From positions 1,054,001 to 1,118,000 of the forward strand of contig JAJJXM010000007.1 of the NCBI GenBank assembly GCA_024516155.1: 64,000 nt of DNA, written 5' to 3'. Shown one piece after another: positions 11,098 through 23,536 of the stretch. Below the pieces are notes generated by a model. The model worked only from the letters and a program-made list of their open reading frames with translations, ran no database searches and was not told the origin of the DNA. Source of the DNA: Pyronema omphalodes. Lineage: Eukaryota; Ascomycota; Pezizomycetes; Pezizales; Pyronemataceae. The translations under genes and the position numbers were made by a program. Each line of letters begins with the position of its first letter. Position 1 is the stretch's first letter.

Positions 11098-12826
11098 CTA
11101 CAAATCAATATGTTTCTCTCTCCAATGCTTATCCAAATTATCCTTCCGATTGTAACCCTTCTTACAAACCGGACAAACAAATCTATGACCCTGACCCACA
11201 CCATTGCTTCTCGTTTTCGATGCACATTTCGATGAAGATTTATGCCGATTATAGTTTCCTATGTTTGTGAAATGTGATCCGCAACTTTTGCAGGATATTC
11301 GTGGAGGGAGAAGTTCATTTGATCGTCGATTTTTCCGGGGGCGGGTATGTTGGTATTTCTGGTTTTCTGGTGGTGGAGAATCGATGGTTATGGATGGGTT
11401 ACTTTGGCTTTGTTTAGTATGCAGATTTCTTGTGAAGCAGGATGGCAGGAAGAGAACTTACGGAAGTAATTGCGGGGACAAAATATTCTCGTCTTGTGCG
11501 GAGCTGTTGGGGGATAGTTCCTCCAATACGATATCGTTGTTTGGATATGCCAACTGCGTCATCAATAACCCGGAGGAATCAAAAGTCCACGGAACAACCA
11601 CATCATCGACCAGGATCGGAGAAGTGGTGTAGTTATCGACAGGATACCAGCCTGTGGTTGTGCCATCCATGTTGCATTCCGAGAGTTTCGAGGTGCAGTC
11701 GGAGATGGGGGATGAGATTGTGCAGATATCGAGATCCATAGGGGTTGCAGGGAGGAGGTCGACTTCAATTAGTGATTCGGTGGGTTCTGTCCAGAGGGTT
11801 TCTGGAACTATGGGTGATACGTTTGCCACGGAATCAAGGTACTGATCATGGTCTATCACTTCGTCTGGGATTTCATGGATGATACCACTAGAGGGGGTGT
11901 TATGGACCGGTCTTATATCCCAAGGTGCGATGTTCTGTCCAGGTTCCGCCCATTTAAATCGTTTTAATCCGAATTGTTTGCCGATTCGTATCAACTCCCT
12001 TCCTCGGGCGTAGCTGGAGGTTTTCGGAATTTGGAAAAGTAGTCCGAAGAGGTTTTGGAGCATGGAACGGTTGGGTCGAATGCTACCGAGGGTTTCACTG
12101 GAGTCTAGAGTGAAGCCGATTAATGGGAAGCCGGTGTTTGGTACTGCGAGAGCGCGGAGAAATGCAAGACTGACAAAGTCTGCGACTAATCCCGCGGCTA
12201 GATATGGTCCACTGACGATATCTATGTTCTGGAGGAAGCCGAGAACAAAGAGTCGTAGCATGTTACTCATTTTCTCGGGTCGGACCAGGAATCCCCATTT
12301 GAAGCGTGCGATCTCCCAAAGCTGTGTTCCATCTAGTCTTGGTGATGAATGCGATACAAGTTGTCCATTATCGCCACAGTTATCCAAGTGATCAGAGGCG
12401 ATGTACTCGTGTAGTGATGTGTCGTTAAAGGTGACATTGATCTTGTGTTCATCGTCAAAACCGACAAATTTTCGGACGACGAAGGGATATTTCGATAAAC
12501 TTTGTCGATCGTCTGTTTCCTCGAGGTAGCATGGAATCTCGCAAAACTTTTTGATGACTTCGTTTCGCTCGTTGTAGTCGGTATGAACGAATATGCTCTG
12601 TCCGGAAGAATCCCTGGTTAACGATAGTCAGTCAGCGATCTTGCGACAGCAACGCAACCCCTCTTTCTCTCCACAAGGCTGAACTCCGGAGCTTTCAAAC
12701 TCGTGAACTTCAACAACTTCATAACTGAACTTACCGCAACTCCTCGATAAAGCGATAAACTAATAATCTTGGCTTCATTTCCATGCGTGGATCTTGATAT
12801 CGCAGCGGCGTTTCAAAAGACGTCAT
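11098..12826 (-). CDS. C2H2 zinc-finger protein, three exons, otherwise unknown
   Basis: Exon 1 (12735-12826) starts MTSFETPLR. A 121-bp intron (12614-12734; GTAAGT..AACCAG) joins it to exon 2 (11462-12613). An intron proposed at 11402-11461 (GTAAGT.., with a TACTAAAC branch-like motif, ..CAAAG) joins exon 3 (11098-11401). The product would be 515 residues. Exon 3 supplies two C-terminal zinc fingers, the first C-x2-C-x12-H-x5-C (ending HKSSSKC) and the second a classical C-x2-C-x12-H-x4-H (CPVCKKGY then H-x4-H), followed immediately by the stop. The N-terminal 250 residues are not a family I know; the middle is acidic and Ser/Pro-rich, as in activation regions. A nuclear DNA-binding role is inferred from the fingers. 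The second intron's acceptor is uncertain, because an AAG at 11429 would also keep frame with an unusually short 33-bp intron. Confidence 0.75.
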
Positions 12827-15122
12827 AATCTCCTATCCATCAGGTGTATCTTCGCAGCATGAGCTGGCCATTCGATTCAGATGAAAAGATTCGGTGCGCC
12901 CCGCGCTTGATAAGTAGTTGCAATGCAGGCACACGTAGCCCACACACCTTTTGTAAAAGCATACAAAAGAACAAACAGCGTGTGCAGGATTTGGAGGGTG
13001 GGGGAAGGAATTGCGTAACAGGACTTTGGTCCAGTTGTCGAATCATCGTCGGCGCTTCACCTACTTCATCAATGCAAGTGATTTTCTAGGCATCCATAGA
13101 TACAATAGCACCATACAGTCCATACATACTGAAACGCAAGATGAAAGATATGTAACCATACCATACAAACTGTATGGTGAGAGTAAAACCATAGCCCCGT
13201 CCATCCCCCGCCTTCGTAGCATAGACTCCGTTTGTTTGCAGTCCACAGCCCACACACACCATGAGACAAAATGAATAGCCCTTTTTATTAATCCCAACTG
13301 TATTTGACGTCACGCTGGAAATAGATTTTTTTTTTTTTTTTTTTTTTGTTTTGGAAACCCTTGTGCAATTGTGGGGTGGCTTCCTTAACACTCGCATGCA
13401 TAAACTCCGGGCGCTCAATGGTTTTTCTATGATATCTCTATGCAACTAGCTGATCTCGACCCGGTTATGCCCACCAGCGACCACAGGTAAACATGCGCTT
13501 GCACTCACGAGCCTCCATATGCACCATATGGTACCTTGATCAAAGGAAGCGAGTGAGGCCAAGGGACAAGGGACACCAAACGAAACAAAAGTGTTTGCAA
13601 GGAATGCCTACGAAAAACCTAAGAGTTTCGGTGAACCGAATCGATATCAGATATCGGATATCGGATAGAGGATTGAGGATAGAGGAGTCCGGACAGAAAA
13701 AAAAGTACAGGCAAACAAACAACTTTCTCGTTCGCCGGATGGGACAGACAGTTGTCAAGCCAAGTTCTGTTCTGTTCAGATCACATCAGATATCATTTTA
13801 GCACCATGGTGGCATGGACTGCGGGGTAAGGTTGGGCTGGGTTGACTAGGGTTTCGGGGGCGAGAGAAGGATAAGGATAAGGAGAAGCGCTTCCGCGGCA
13901 CGTGCATGATGATGAAGTCATAATAATAGATCTATGATTGGTGTATGGTGGGTTATGGAAGTTATGGTGAAGAGATAAAGGCGGTATTTGTAGCTAATAC
14001 AAAGATGTATATATAACTGTAATAGGTCATGATTATTTTTCTACCTTTGATTAAATAAAATAATATGTTGCCGGTACCCTCTCCGCGCGATGTATCATGA
14101 ATCCTCCCGATCGATCCTACTCAGAGCATCGTACCCAAGCTCAACGAAACTTCCATCAATCCCTAAAACTCTAGCAAATAACCCGTTCGGGATTCTCTAT
14201 TCATTCCTATCCCAGAATCAATCATCTAATAATACAATCGTAATACCACCCCAGGACATTTACACTCTTGACATCAATGGCGGCTTCACTTGGCACCCAT
14301 TCGACACTACTTAGATCCAATAAGCGCTCGCTTCTACATATAGTACCATAGACGACGCCATGATAGTTTCCAAAACTTTTGAAACTTTCGAAACATGTTT
14401 CTGGTTACTTAACATCTGTCACGATTTCGCTACAATATCTAGTGCCGATGCGATTTAGTTTCCATATGACTTAGCACCGGTATGATTTTGCGGACGTGCC
14501 AGGATATAGAGGCGCCTACAGAGGCGGATATAGGGGCGTCTATGGTATCATAAGAAACTATCACGGTCGGCACATCGATGCGACTATGGTATGTAGGCGT
14601 TTAGAAATCCAGCGGAGCCCAGGTAGGCTTGTAGCACGGTGAAGATCAAGAAGATGTTTAACCCGTGACTATGGGCAAAACTAAACATCTTTTTTTAGTG
14701 ATAAGGTAAGGGTGGTTTTGAAGGACTCAAAAGGTTCATTTGGATTCCAATATTGTATTTGGTGACAGAAGTATGTGCGAGGGTCATTGCGAGGGGATTG
14801 AGATGGCCGTTGGGCTAGGCGAAGGAGCTGGTGGTATACTTATTTATGAAACTTGGAGCCTTGGATGCCATCGGTTATACTTCTGGTGATCGTGGAGTGT
14901 TGCGAGGTTACTAAGGGTGCAAAATTGCCTTGTGTTGGCATCTACTGCCTCATGATACTGGATGTTAAGGAGATAAACTTTTGAGCATTGAATTATTGGT
15001 TTTACGACCACTCAATGACCACATCTCTTATCATCATCAGGATAGGCATAAACCAGGATACATCCCTATAAACATCTCGATATCCACATAGGGAATTAAC
15101 ATTAGGACATTGACAATACAAC
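12827..15122. other. Intergenic region with a 22-base T-run, no gene recognised
   Basis: This is the upstream region of the zinc-finger gene and the downstream region of the hydrolase gene. It holds a T-run (13326-13347) and a short GATATC-rich stretch at about 13640-13672. ORFs of 60-119 codons on both strands are mutually overlapping and featureless. No RNA gene was seen. Confidence 0.55.
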
Positions 15123-16777
15123 CTAAATCTTCGACATTCCTACCGCGGCCTTTACACCTTCCCCAACCTCTCTCGTCTCTCCTCTACAACTCTCAGCAAT
15201 CTCTCTATACCTCTCCACAGCCATCTCAACCATCTTCTTCACATCCCCCAACTCCAGTCCTTTAACCTTCAACGTTTCTATTTCTATCTCCTCCTCCTCT
15301 AGGGTCTTCGGATGGATACTAACCGCCCTCCAATAATTCTCTTCCATCGCCTGCTCCTTTGTCATCGCCTTTACGAAACCTCCCATACTCTCCCAGACCA
15401 TCTTACTCGCCTCAGCATGCTGCAGAACCCCCTGAAACACATGAGGCATAGCAATATATCTCTCAAACCTACACCTAATCCCAGCATCCCTGAACCTCCA
15501 TGCCAAATAATAATTCGAATCCCTCAGGCACTCGTCTCCAATACTCATCCAAATCGGAGGAGCTCCCTCCCAGGACTCCGCCAGTAATGGTGAGGCGAGA
15601 GGATTAGTCATCAATACATCTGGACAGTACATTTGTGTTTGTCCCCGCTGCTTCATGAGCTCGGCGTTCCAGGCTGGAGAGGGAAGATATACTGCACGGG
15701 CTGCGTTCTGCGGAGGAGGGAGGTAGTCGTAGAGATAACAGGTGTCTTCCGAACCCTCCGGGTAGTCTCCCAGGAGTCCAAAGCAGCGGGAGACTTCACA
15801 CCAACTTGACAACAGCGCGACACCTGCTGGAAGGGGAACTAGGATATCGTTGCCATTCCAGCGGATAGTAGTGTTTGTACGTCGGAGTTGTAGAAGCAGC
15901 TGGGTCAAGGCGAGAGATAACCCCCCACCAGCGGAGTCACCGGCAAAGACAATGTTTTCCGGCTCCACGGCGGCGTGGTAAGCGCCCGTGGGTGGGTCCA
16001 GAAGGTATAGATAGCTGATCAGGGCGTCGATAATCGCGCCGGGGAAGGGGGTTTGTGGGGCTAAACGGTAGCGGGGGACAAAGGCACGACATGCGGCGGT
16101 GCGACAGATGTTGATGACCACTGATCTATGTGCTATACCAATCACCATCCACAATTAGCTAGGACTCAGCAACGAGGAGAGGTAAGGTGGGGGGACAAAC
16201 TCGCAGGATCAAGCATGGTGTAAGCTCCACCATGAAGAAATAATACAACTGTCTCCTTTTGCTTCACATCTGCTATCATGTCTTGATAGATTTGTTGTGC
16301 CTCTTGTTCGGGTGCAGGACCGCGTAGCTCCACTGATCTCGCTGCTACCCATTCCGCGCTTAAAGGCGCAATTCCAGTCTTCCAAATTGCATTTTCCTCA
16401 CCGCCAAGTTGTACAATCGCCTCCCGAACTGCGGCTTCCCCATTGAAGCCCTCGGTTGCACTGTAGTCGACATCTAAACACCAGGTATCGGGTGCGACTT
16501 TGACGCGTTGAGTAGTACTGGCTTGGATCTTTTCAACAGTTTGTGGTGGGCGTGAAGAGGGCTGTTGGAGGTAGGATCGTAGGAATTCGGTGATAACGGT
16601 GGTTTTAAGGTCCCAATAGCTGCTTTGGGGGGAGAGGGATAGAAGGTGGGATGTCGACCGTAGCATCAAGTGCGGGACGTGAGGTAGGAACATCCGCAGC
16701 AGGGCGGCGCGGCGCTGGAGAGCGGACTTTTTGCGCTCGGTGGGTGGGGTATCATGATCGGCGGAGGTATTGGTCAT
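15123..16777 (-). CDS. HSL-type alpha/beta hydrolase (carboxylesterase/lipase-like)
   Basis: Exon 1 (16201-16777) and exon 2 (15123-16132) are joined across a 68-bp phase-1 intron (16133-16200; GTTTGT..TATAG), giving 528 residues. The join yields LDPATHRSVV, matching the family pattern in which a Ser/Thr-His-Arg follows the oxyanion-hole loop. The hormone-sensitive-lipase (GDXG) signatures are present: HGG at 182-184 (oxyanion hole), the nucleophile elbow GDSAGG with Ser259, the YRLAP motif at 214-218, a candidate acid Asp397 in ECLRDS, and the catalytic His423 in MPHVFQ. It should hydrolyse a carboxylic ester or lactone; the substrate cannot be read from sequence. The N-terminal 160 residues form the usual cap and contain hydrophobic stretches, but no clear signal peptide. 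The gene is transcribed divergently from the DUF829 gene at 18112. Confidence 0.9.
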
Positions 16778-18111
16778 TGTGGATGTGGATGAAGCTTAAT
16801 TGAAGCTGTGGATAGATGTCTCAGGAGGGGAATTGCCACAGGGGCGAATGGATTGATATGTCCTCCATCATGGGTTGTTGCATCATGAGCGAAACGCAAA
16901 TTGAAGCCTCGGTTGGCTGTTTTTCCAGGTTAGGCCGGTCACCGTCAGTTATTTCGGAGTCTGAAGATTCCGGTGCAAAATGCTGGGCGATTAGATTTTG
17001 ATTGGTTGGGAAGCGAAATCGCGAGGATGTGTGGGATGAATTCAAATTCATCCGCGCGTTGTGGGGAAGCTCAGAGGTTAAAGTGCTGACGTAAAATATC
17101 GCTTCCTAACCCGCCCGCTACACTTGGGTTCGATCTCGATTGATCAAATATTCCCCAATCGATGCTTAATTTCTTCTGCAATTCTCATGAACTCAATTCG
17201 AACTTTCATGAACCCCATTGGATCCCTGATATTTTTTGATCATCATGAATTTGCTAGAAAGTCAATGATACATGATCACCAATAAGATAATCGAATTCTT
17301 CAAAAAGCCAAGTACATCTCCATCGATAAGATGATGGAATTCTCCAGCAATTCAGTATGACAGACTCCCAACCGATAAGAGCCTGACAGATGTTCACTTC
17401 TTGCATTCAATCAATTCTCATCACACGCTCTCTCACGGAGTTTCAGAAAGTCCGGATTCGACTGATCAACTTTGCAATTGACAAGTCATCGGTTAAAATG
17501 TATATGTATATGTAAACATGTAAACTTTATGTGACAACCCGTTACCCGATCATGGCGCAGCTGTGTGTACAAATAATTGGAGAACATAACGATCAGTCAA
17601 GATCTTCCATCAAGTTGAATCGCTCATGATTCAGTGGGTATCCGAATGTAACAGCCCAGTTTAACACAGCGTATGAAACTGTAACAATTCACCGGAAGCC
17701 CGTATGAATCATATGTCTTTAATCCAACCTCCTACCTTCTCCGCTTTCAATCTATTGTTTTTTCAAAATTTTGATTAATTTTTGTTTACGACAAATTTTA
17801 TGACATCTCGCCAACCTCAAAGTTATCACAGCCCGACGATTGGCTCTCTCGGTTCGGAGTTTTAACCACCCTATTTTATCTTAGCTTCGGCATCTCCGCA
17901 AATCCCAGTAATTTACACGTGCTGGAGCTTCCGATCGGTTGGCCGTCTTTAAATCGCGAACTCACGGGACACCTTCACAATCGGAGAAATAATCCAGTCA
18001 CCCTGTTCCGCGAAAAACATCTGCAGTTTCCGCGCGGTATTTTCCAAATTTCCATATTATCTCCATATTACCAGATTACAAATAACGAAAAATAACCATC
18101 CAAAATTCCAA
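16778..18111. other. Divergent intergenic spacer between hydrolase and DUF829 genes
   Basis: This 1.3-kb spacer separates two head-to-head genes and must hold both promoters. It is AT-rich, with a TATATGTATATG stretch near 17500. No ORF with motifs and no RNA gene was recognised, and no specific operator could be assigned. Confidence 0.55.
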
Positions 18112-19020
18112 ATGGCGACAACACCACCAACTTCCTCAACGGTACCCCAATTCCATCGCCTCTCCACCTCTGTTCTCTCATACTCCCCTCCTCCGGGGAC
18201 ACCATGCGACCCTAGCGACCCCTCCACAATCCTCCTCTTCGGCTGGATGGATGCCCCCGCGCGTGCCCTCGCAAAATACACCCTAACCTACACGCAGCTC
18301 TTTCCGAGCTCACGAATCCTCCTGATAACCTCCTCATCCGGCGACTTTGTCTACCGCACCATAGCGCGCCAATTCCAGCACCTATCACCAGCACTATCCA
18401 AAGTCCGTTCTGATGAGAAGAAATCTCTACTACTACATAGTTTCTCCAATGGGGGAGCTCAACATGTGGTAAACTTGGCTATGATGTATAAAAAAGCTAC
18501 TGGAAGGCTTCTTCCTATTAAAGCGTTGGTTATTGATAGTGCCCCCGGACCTGGGGAATATATGAGGGCTATTAGATGCCTGGTAACGGCTTATAAAACG
18601 TTGGTTTGGTGGCGGAGATGGATTGCGGTAGCGGGGACATATGCGGTGTTCATGTTCCTGGGTGCTGTCTGGAAGTTGATGGGCTTGAGGAACAGGGTGG
18701 TGAGGATCAGGGAGGAATTGAATAATGAAAAGTTGATTATGAAGGAGGGAAGAAGGGTTTATATTTATGGGGATGGAGATGAGGTTATTCCGGTTCGGGA
18801 TGTGGAGGAACATATACAGGATGCTAGGAAAAAGGGGTTCTTGGTTCGTGGGGAGAGGTTTGATGGGACGCCGCATGTGCAGCATGTTAGAGGAGAGGAG
18901 GAGCGGTATTGGGGTGTGGTGACGGAGGCTTGGAAGGAGGAGAGGGATGAGGGGTATATGACCGGAGAGAGTGACAAGAGGTATGAGGGATATATTAGGG
19001 AAGGAAGTGCGAGAAGATAG
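18112..19020 (+). CDS. DUF829 (TMEM53/PaxU-like) alpha/beta-hydrolase-fold protein
   Basis: This is an intronless ORF of 302 residues starting at an ATG preceded by AAATGG-type context and AT-rich 5' DNA. It matches the DUF829 family (eukaryotic TMEM53, fungal PaxU-like). An early beta strand is followed by the LLFGWMDAPARALAKY block (about 42-57), then ILLITSS, then a serine elbow-like segment LLLHSFSNGGAQ (about 106-117), ALVIDSAPGPG (about 138-148), a hydrophobic stretch around AVAGTYAVFMFLGAVW (possible membrane anchor), YIYGDGDEVIPV (about 222-233) and a late His in GTPHVQHVR. The family has an alpha/beta-hydrolase fold; its activity is mostly undetermined. PaxU is encoded in the paxilline cluster of Penicillium, but nothing else here resembles an indole-diterpene cluster, so a general membrane-linked role is more likely. 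Confidence 0.88.
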   Translation: MATTPPTSSTVPQFHRLSTSVLSYSPPPGTPCDPSDPSTILLFGWMDAPARALAKYTLTYTQLFPSSRILLITSSSGDFVYRTIARQFQHLSPALSKVRSDEKKSLLLHSFSNGGAQHVVNLAMMYKKATGRLLPIKALVIDSAPGPGEYMRAIRCLVTAYKTLVWWRRWIAVAGTYAVFMFLGAVWKLMGLRNRVVRIREELNNEKLIMKEGRRVYIYGDGDEVIPVRDVEEHIQDARKKGFLVRGERFDGTPHVQHVRGEEERYWGVVTEAWKEERDEGYMTGESDKRYEGYIREGSARR

Positions 19021-19455
19021 TGAGGAGGGTGATTATACAAAACTTCATAGGGATAGATGGGCACGGTTCTAGATTGATATCACTATTAATAAAAACAGCA
19101 GATTGCTGGAATCATTTGGGACTATGGGCGGAGTATAATCAATAGCCAGTAAAAATTAACAGAGGATTATGGGTATACATAGCATTTCTAAGTCGCTCAG
19201 GAGCAGATGGTACTTTTATGTTACACGAATTACCAGCTTCACCATGGATCACGCGTACACCTGCAGCCATCTGTATGCAACTGCAACACATACGTCTGCG
19301 AGGTTGGGGATCACGTTCGATATCAATCGACCCCGCAATTCTGCATCAACATCAAAGTGGGGATCTACTCCTGAAATCATCAAAATCTGCCATTATACGT
19401 CCAGTCCAGTATCTCAGAAACCCTTAAATTCCAATACTCACTTAACATCCGAACC
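19021..19455. other. Intergenic spacer between DUF829 and GH36 genes
   Basis: This is a 435-bp spacer between two same-strand genes that contains the GH36 promoter. ORFs starting at 19169 and 19218 are in the wrong frame for the GH36 start and lack motifs. Confidence 0.5.
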
Positions 19456-21880
19456 ATGCCCGAGCTTCTCTTTTTCCCCGTTCTCAACCCACCGCTCGGC
19501 ACCACAACTCAAGTCAACACTTCCCTTGGCGTATCTTTCACCGCTATCATCAACATCAGCATCGACGCTACAATCGCCGGAGATATCACCACCGCAGATG
19601 CAATTAACCCCGACCATCGTTTCACCGTTCTGCTCTGGTATTCCTACTCCGGCAGCAACAGTTGGAATCCCGCTCCTTTCACCGAGATAACAGATGAAGA
19701 AAAGGCCTCCAAACTGGTATGTGTATTCGAAACCCACATTTCTCAAAAAAATCATTACTAAATTCATCCAACCCCAGCTTTGCTGCGTTCCGAATAAAAA
19801 AAGCAGTACCCTACGTCGTGATCTTTTCACCATTACCGATTTTCCTATAGCTCCACCTTCAACTAATGAAAGAGGATCCATACCGCCGTTACAGTTCTGC
19901 CTGAAATACCGATTTCATGATGGACCTTGGCTATGGGCCGGTTCCCGAATCGGACAACGAGATGGACGGATCGTATTCTTCCAACCTCAAGTCCCGTTAC
20001 CATTTTATGAACCCATTTTTCCTGGATTCTACCCTTGGATAGTCGATCGAGTATATAGTGACTCAGATACTGATCTCTACCATCTCCACGCTGATGTCAG
20101 CGTTACATCCCAGGCCCTTGGGAAACCCACGGGACTGGAGAAGTGGATGGCCATGGTAAAAATTGCATTACCGTGGATGGGACCTCTGCACGGAGGAAGG
20201 AACTGGGATTGTGAAAAGGATGCTATGATGTTTTTAGGCTTGAGGGATGATGGAACGGTGGTTTCAGTTTTGCCGGTACCGGAGTCTGCGGGAGTTACTC
20301 CGTATCTTGTTGCTAAGGACGGGGAGATAGTGGTAAGGAGAAGTGAGGGGTTTGACCATCTGAATGTAGTGGTAGGGGTGGGGAATGATGCACAGAAGGT
20401 ATTGGATCAGGGGATAAGTTTGTATCAGGAAATGGTGATAGAGACGGGGAATGCTTTACCGTGGATTGAGAATGGGGTTGAGTGTGCGGTGGAGGAGAGG
20501 GAGGAGTGGGAAAGAGGTGTGGGCTATTGTACTTGGAATTCTTTGGGGGCGAATTTGAGTCATGAGAGGATCATGGATGCGCTACAGTCGCTTGTGGAGA
20601 ACGATATTAAGGGTATTGGCGAACAAAACATATCATGATTTTTGCTCATTGCTAACTTGTTTAGTAACGAATGTCATCATTGATGACAACTGGCAGACAC
20701 TGGTGTGTTTTCTTACACTTTCAAGTATTGGGCGCATTTAATAATTTCTAGGACAATGCCAAATACACATCCAGCGGCACAATGTCTCGTTTTGAGGCAA
20801 ATCACAACTTCCCCTCCGGACTCTCCGGATTGGCATCTGAGATTCGCCAAAAGTATCCACACATCAAACATATCGCAGTTTGGCACGCTTTGTTAGGGTA
20901 CTGGGATGGCATTACCCCCGATAGTGAACTTGCCCGCGAATATAAAACCATCCAATGTGCCTGGAAAGACAACGTCACCGGCCAAATCCGGGACCTGACA
21001 TTCATCCACCCCAGCGACGTTGAACGTTTCTTCGATGACTTCTACCGGTCTTTTCTCTCCTCAAACATTTTCGATAGCCCTTAGCTAACATTCACCCAGG
21101 TTCCTTTCACAATCCGGCATCGATTCCGTCAAAGTCGACGTCCAATCCCGTATCGACGAGCTCCAAAACTCCTCCGACAAAGACGCCCTTCTAACACCAT
21201 ACCAAGACGCACTTTTCAAAGCCGCCAACAAGTACTTTTCTTCGCGAGTAATCTACTGCATGTCCCACATTCCGATCATTCTTTCCCAACTCAGCACCAT
21301 CGATCGCGATCGAAGCCCAAATATCATCCTACGATCTTCGGATGACTTCTACCCCTCTGTTCCGGAAACTCATACTAACCATATTTTTTCTAACGCTCAT
21401 AATACTCATTTCTTTTCCCGTTTACCCGTCGTACAGGATTGGGATATGTTCTCCACTGGCTTGTCCCCGAAATACTCCTCCCTACATGCGGCCGCTAGGG
21501 TGCTCTCTGGGGGTCCGAAGTTTATTACTGATACTCCCGGTACTCATAACCCTGATATAGTCAAGATGATGCAGGAAATGGGATTGGAAAAACCGGCGGT
21601 TAATGTTTACCCGTTCCGGGGTAAGGATGAGGGAAAACTTCTTGTTATGCAAGGAGAGAGAGTGAATGAGAATGGTGAAAATGAAATGGTGCTGGGGGTC
21701 TTTAATTTGGGGGATAAGACGGTGGGTGAGATTGTCATTATCCATTTTGGGGATATAATGTCAAACGTTAGGAGCTATAGGAGTGGTGAGATAGGAATTC
21801 TAGGGAAGGGGGGAATAGTTTATGTCGAGCTGGAGGAAGCGGGGTGGGATTTGTTGATGGTGGGAAAGCAGGGATGTTGA
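19456..21880 (+). CDS. Raffinose-synthase-like glycoside hydrolase family 36 protein
   Basis: Five exons (19456-19716, 19778-20612, 20665-20702, 20752-21047, 21100-21880) are separated by short introns of 61, 52, 49 and 52 bp, all GT..AG, giving 736 residues. The family is recognised from GVGYCTWNSLG, then NVIIDDNWQTLD, which exists only after two splices across a 38-bp micro-exon. Further markers are HIAVWHALLGYWDG, the nucleophile segment VKVDVQ (Asp490) and the acid/base region RSSDDFYP (Asp558/559). These are the plant raffinose synthase / seed-imbibition-protein and fungal GH36 signatures. The enzyme should cleave or transfer alpha-galactosyl units; the exact donor is not readable. No signal peptide is seen at MPELLFFPVL, suggesting a cytosolic protein. 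It is convergent with the DUF4419 gene. Confidence 0.93.
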
Positions 21881-23536
21881 GTTGGGTCAAGTTAAGTTCT
21901 GGGATGAGGATACGTTGACGGGTACTTGCGGTGGAGTAGAATGGATTGTCAGCCATACAGCGTCCCTCGCCTCACCCACTGTGACTTATGAATCATGAGT
22001 TGGAAAGAAAAGGTCCAGAGATGGGACCATGAATCCTAGCAGCACATCACAGATAAAATAACGTTGAAAGCAAAACCAGAGAGGGCAAAGGAAAAGAGGA
22101 AACTAAAAGACAAATCTGAAAGACCACTCTCAAACACAAAACTGGAAGAGGAATCTATAGAGGAAAAACATTCAAGAAAATTAATAGAAGAAAGTGCAAG
22201 CAAATTAAAGTTACATACAGAATGTACGAAACTGTGGTAACAAAACACTTGATCCAGCATCTCTGTCCGGCGGCCGATAAACAGAGGTCCTCAGACGTAT
22301 ATGGACATAAGTGGTTGATTTCCTTATTTTAAGGAACATGCAAAGTATATAAGGCGTGCTACGGAGGCTTTTCTGGGACTATTAGGCTCTTCGACTTTGT
22401 CCTGTTACCGAGTGACCTAATATGAACCGCAATACAAATAACGCCTTCCGCCCCCCCCCCCCCCCGTTTCCAACCTTGCAAAGCAGAAACGGGCGAAAAT
22501 ACAGCCGCGATTGCTGCAGAAGGAAATTGAACCATATTCACAGAGCTAAGCCAGGCTATTCTTGTCACCAATCGGCAGTACTACGATAGTTCAGAGTAAG
22601 GTGTGATACCAGTACGCCACGACATCACGCGAGAATGTATATGTCTATCCGTTTAAAACCTCGTGCATACAAACATGAAAGACAGGAAAATTGAACACGT
22701 GACACTACTGTTCCTTACATTTGCACCTCGTCCTGCAATTTACCCTCCCTGTCCACAATGTAGGATTTTTGCAACTGTTCGCCATTCAAAGGCACTTAGC
22801 ACCTACCAGCAAACAAAAGAAAAATCCCGATACGCATATAGTCTATATATACAGTATACCAGCAATACTCTGTTGAAGGTCGCCAAGATAATCATCAGCC
22901 CAAGCTCGATCAGCCCTAACGTCCCGGTACCCTAAATCACGTATGGTCACTCGTACCTTACTTTGCCCTTACCGTTACACCTACGAAAAATCATGAAAAA
23001 ATCAAAATCAAGGACTGAACAGTATTTTACATCACCATGATGACGATTATCGTACAGAATATACACGAAGTAGCAGTTACGACTGCGTGAGTATTGAGGT
23101 GCAGGAACGATAAATTGTCTGGAGGTGTGAGCAAACGCGTGACCCGAGCCGGGAGACTGACGTTGGTGGTGGTTATGTTTCCGATGAATTGAAAGAAGCT
23201 CTAATGAGCTAGAACCTAGGCTCGGTACATCCTCGTATTTGATTTTTATGAGAAAGTGTAACAATGTGATACGATCGATATAGGAGTATGATGTCTATGG
23301 ACGATAATTATTCTGTTCTCAGTTGATTCTGCGTGGCTGGGTTTTTCGTGCGCGTCATTGGTAAGACAGGTAATGGTACGGCATTGTAGTTGATGTACTT
23401 GAGGATTGATATCAATGACGAGCCCGGAGGCAATCCCAGCATAGTTAAGGAAAGATGCGTAGGTTGTGCTCAGAGAAATAGTTATATCATCCTCTACAAA
23501 TATACATATAAGCCTACAAATATTGCTAGTAATCTT
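21881..23536. other. Intergenic region with a 15-base C-run, no gene recognised
   Basis: This 1.66-kb stretch lies between two convergent genes and should contain only 3' ends. It includes a C-run at 22451-22465. Several ORFs of 70-105 codons on both strands carry no motif and are not counted as genes. Confidence 0.55.

Noticed and set aside
17090..17170. GGTTCGATC resembling a tRNA B box
   Set aside because: No matching A box, acceptor stem or anticodon arm at the required spacing; no tRNA gene could be supported anywhere in the window.
18112..21880. Secondary-metabolite cluster suggested by a PaxU-like gene near a hydrolase
   Set aside because: No prenyltransferase, P450, cyclase or synthase is present; the neighbours are unrelated housekeeping or unknown genes.
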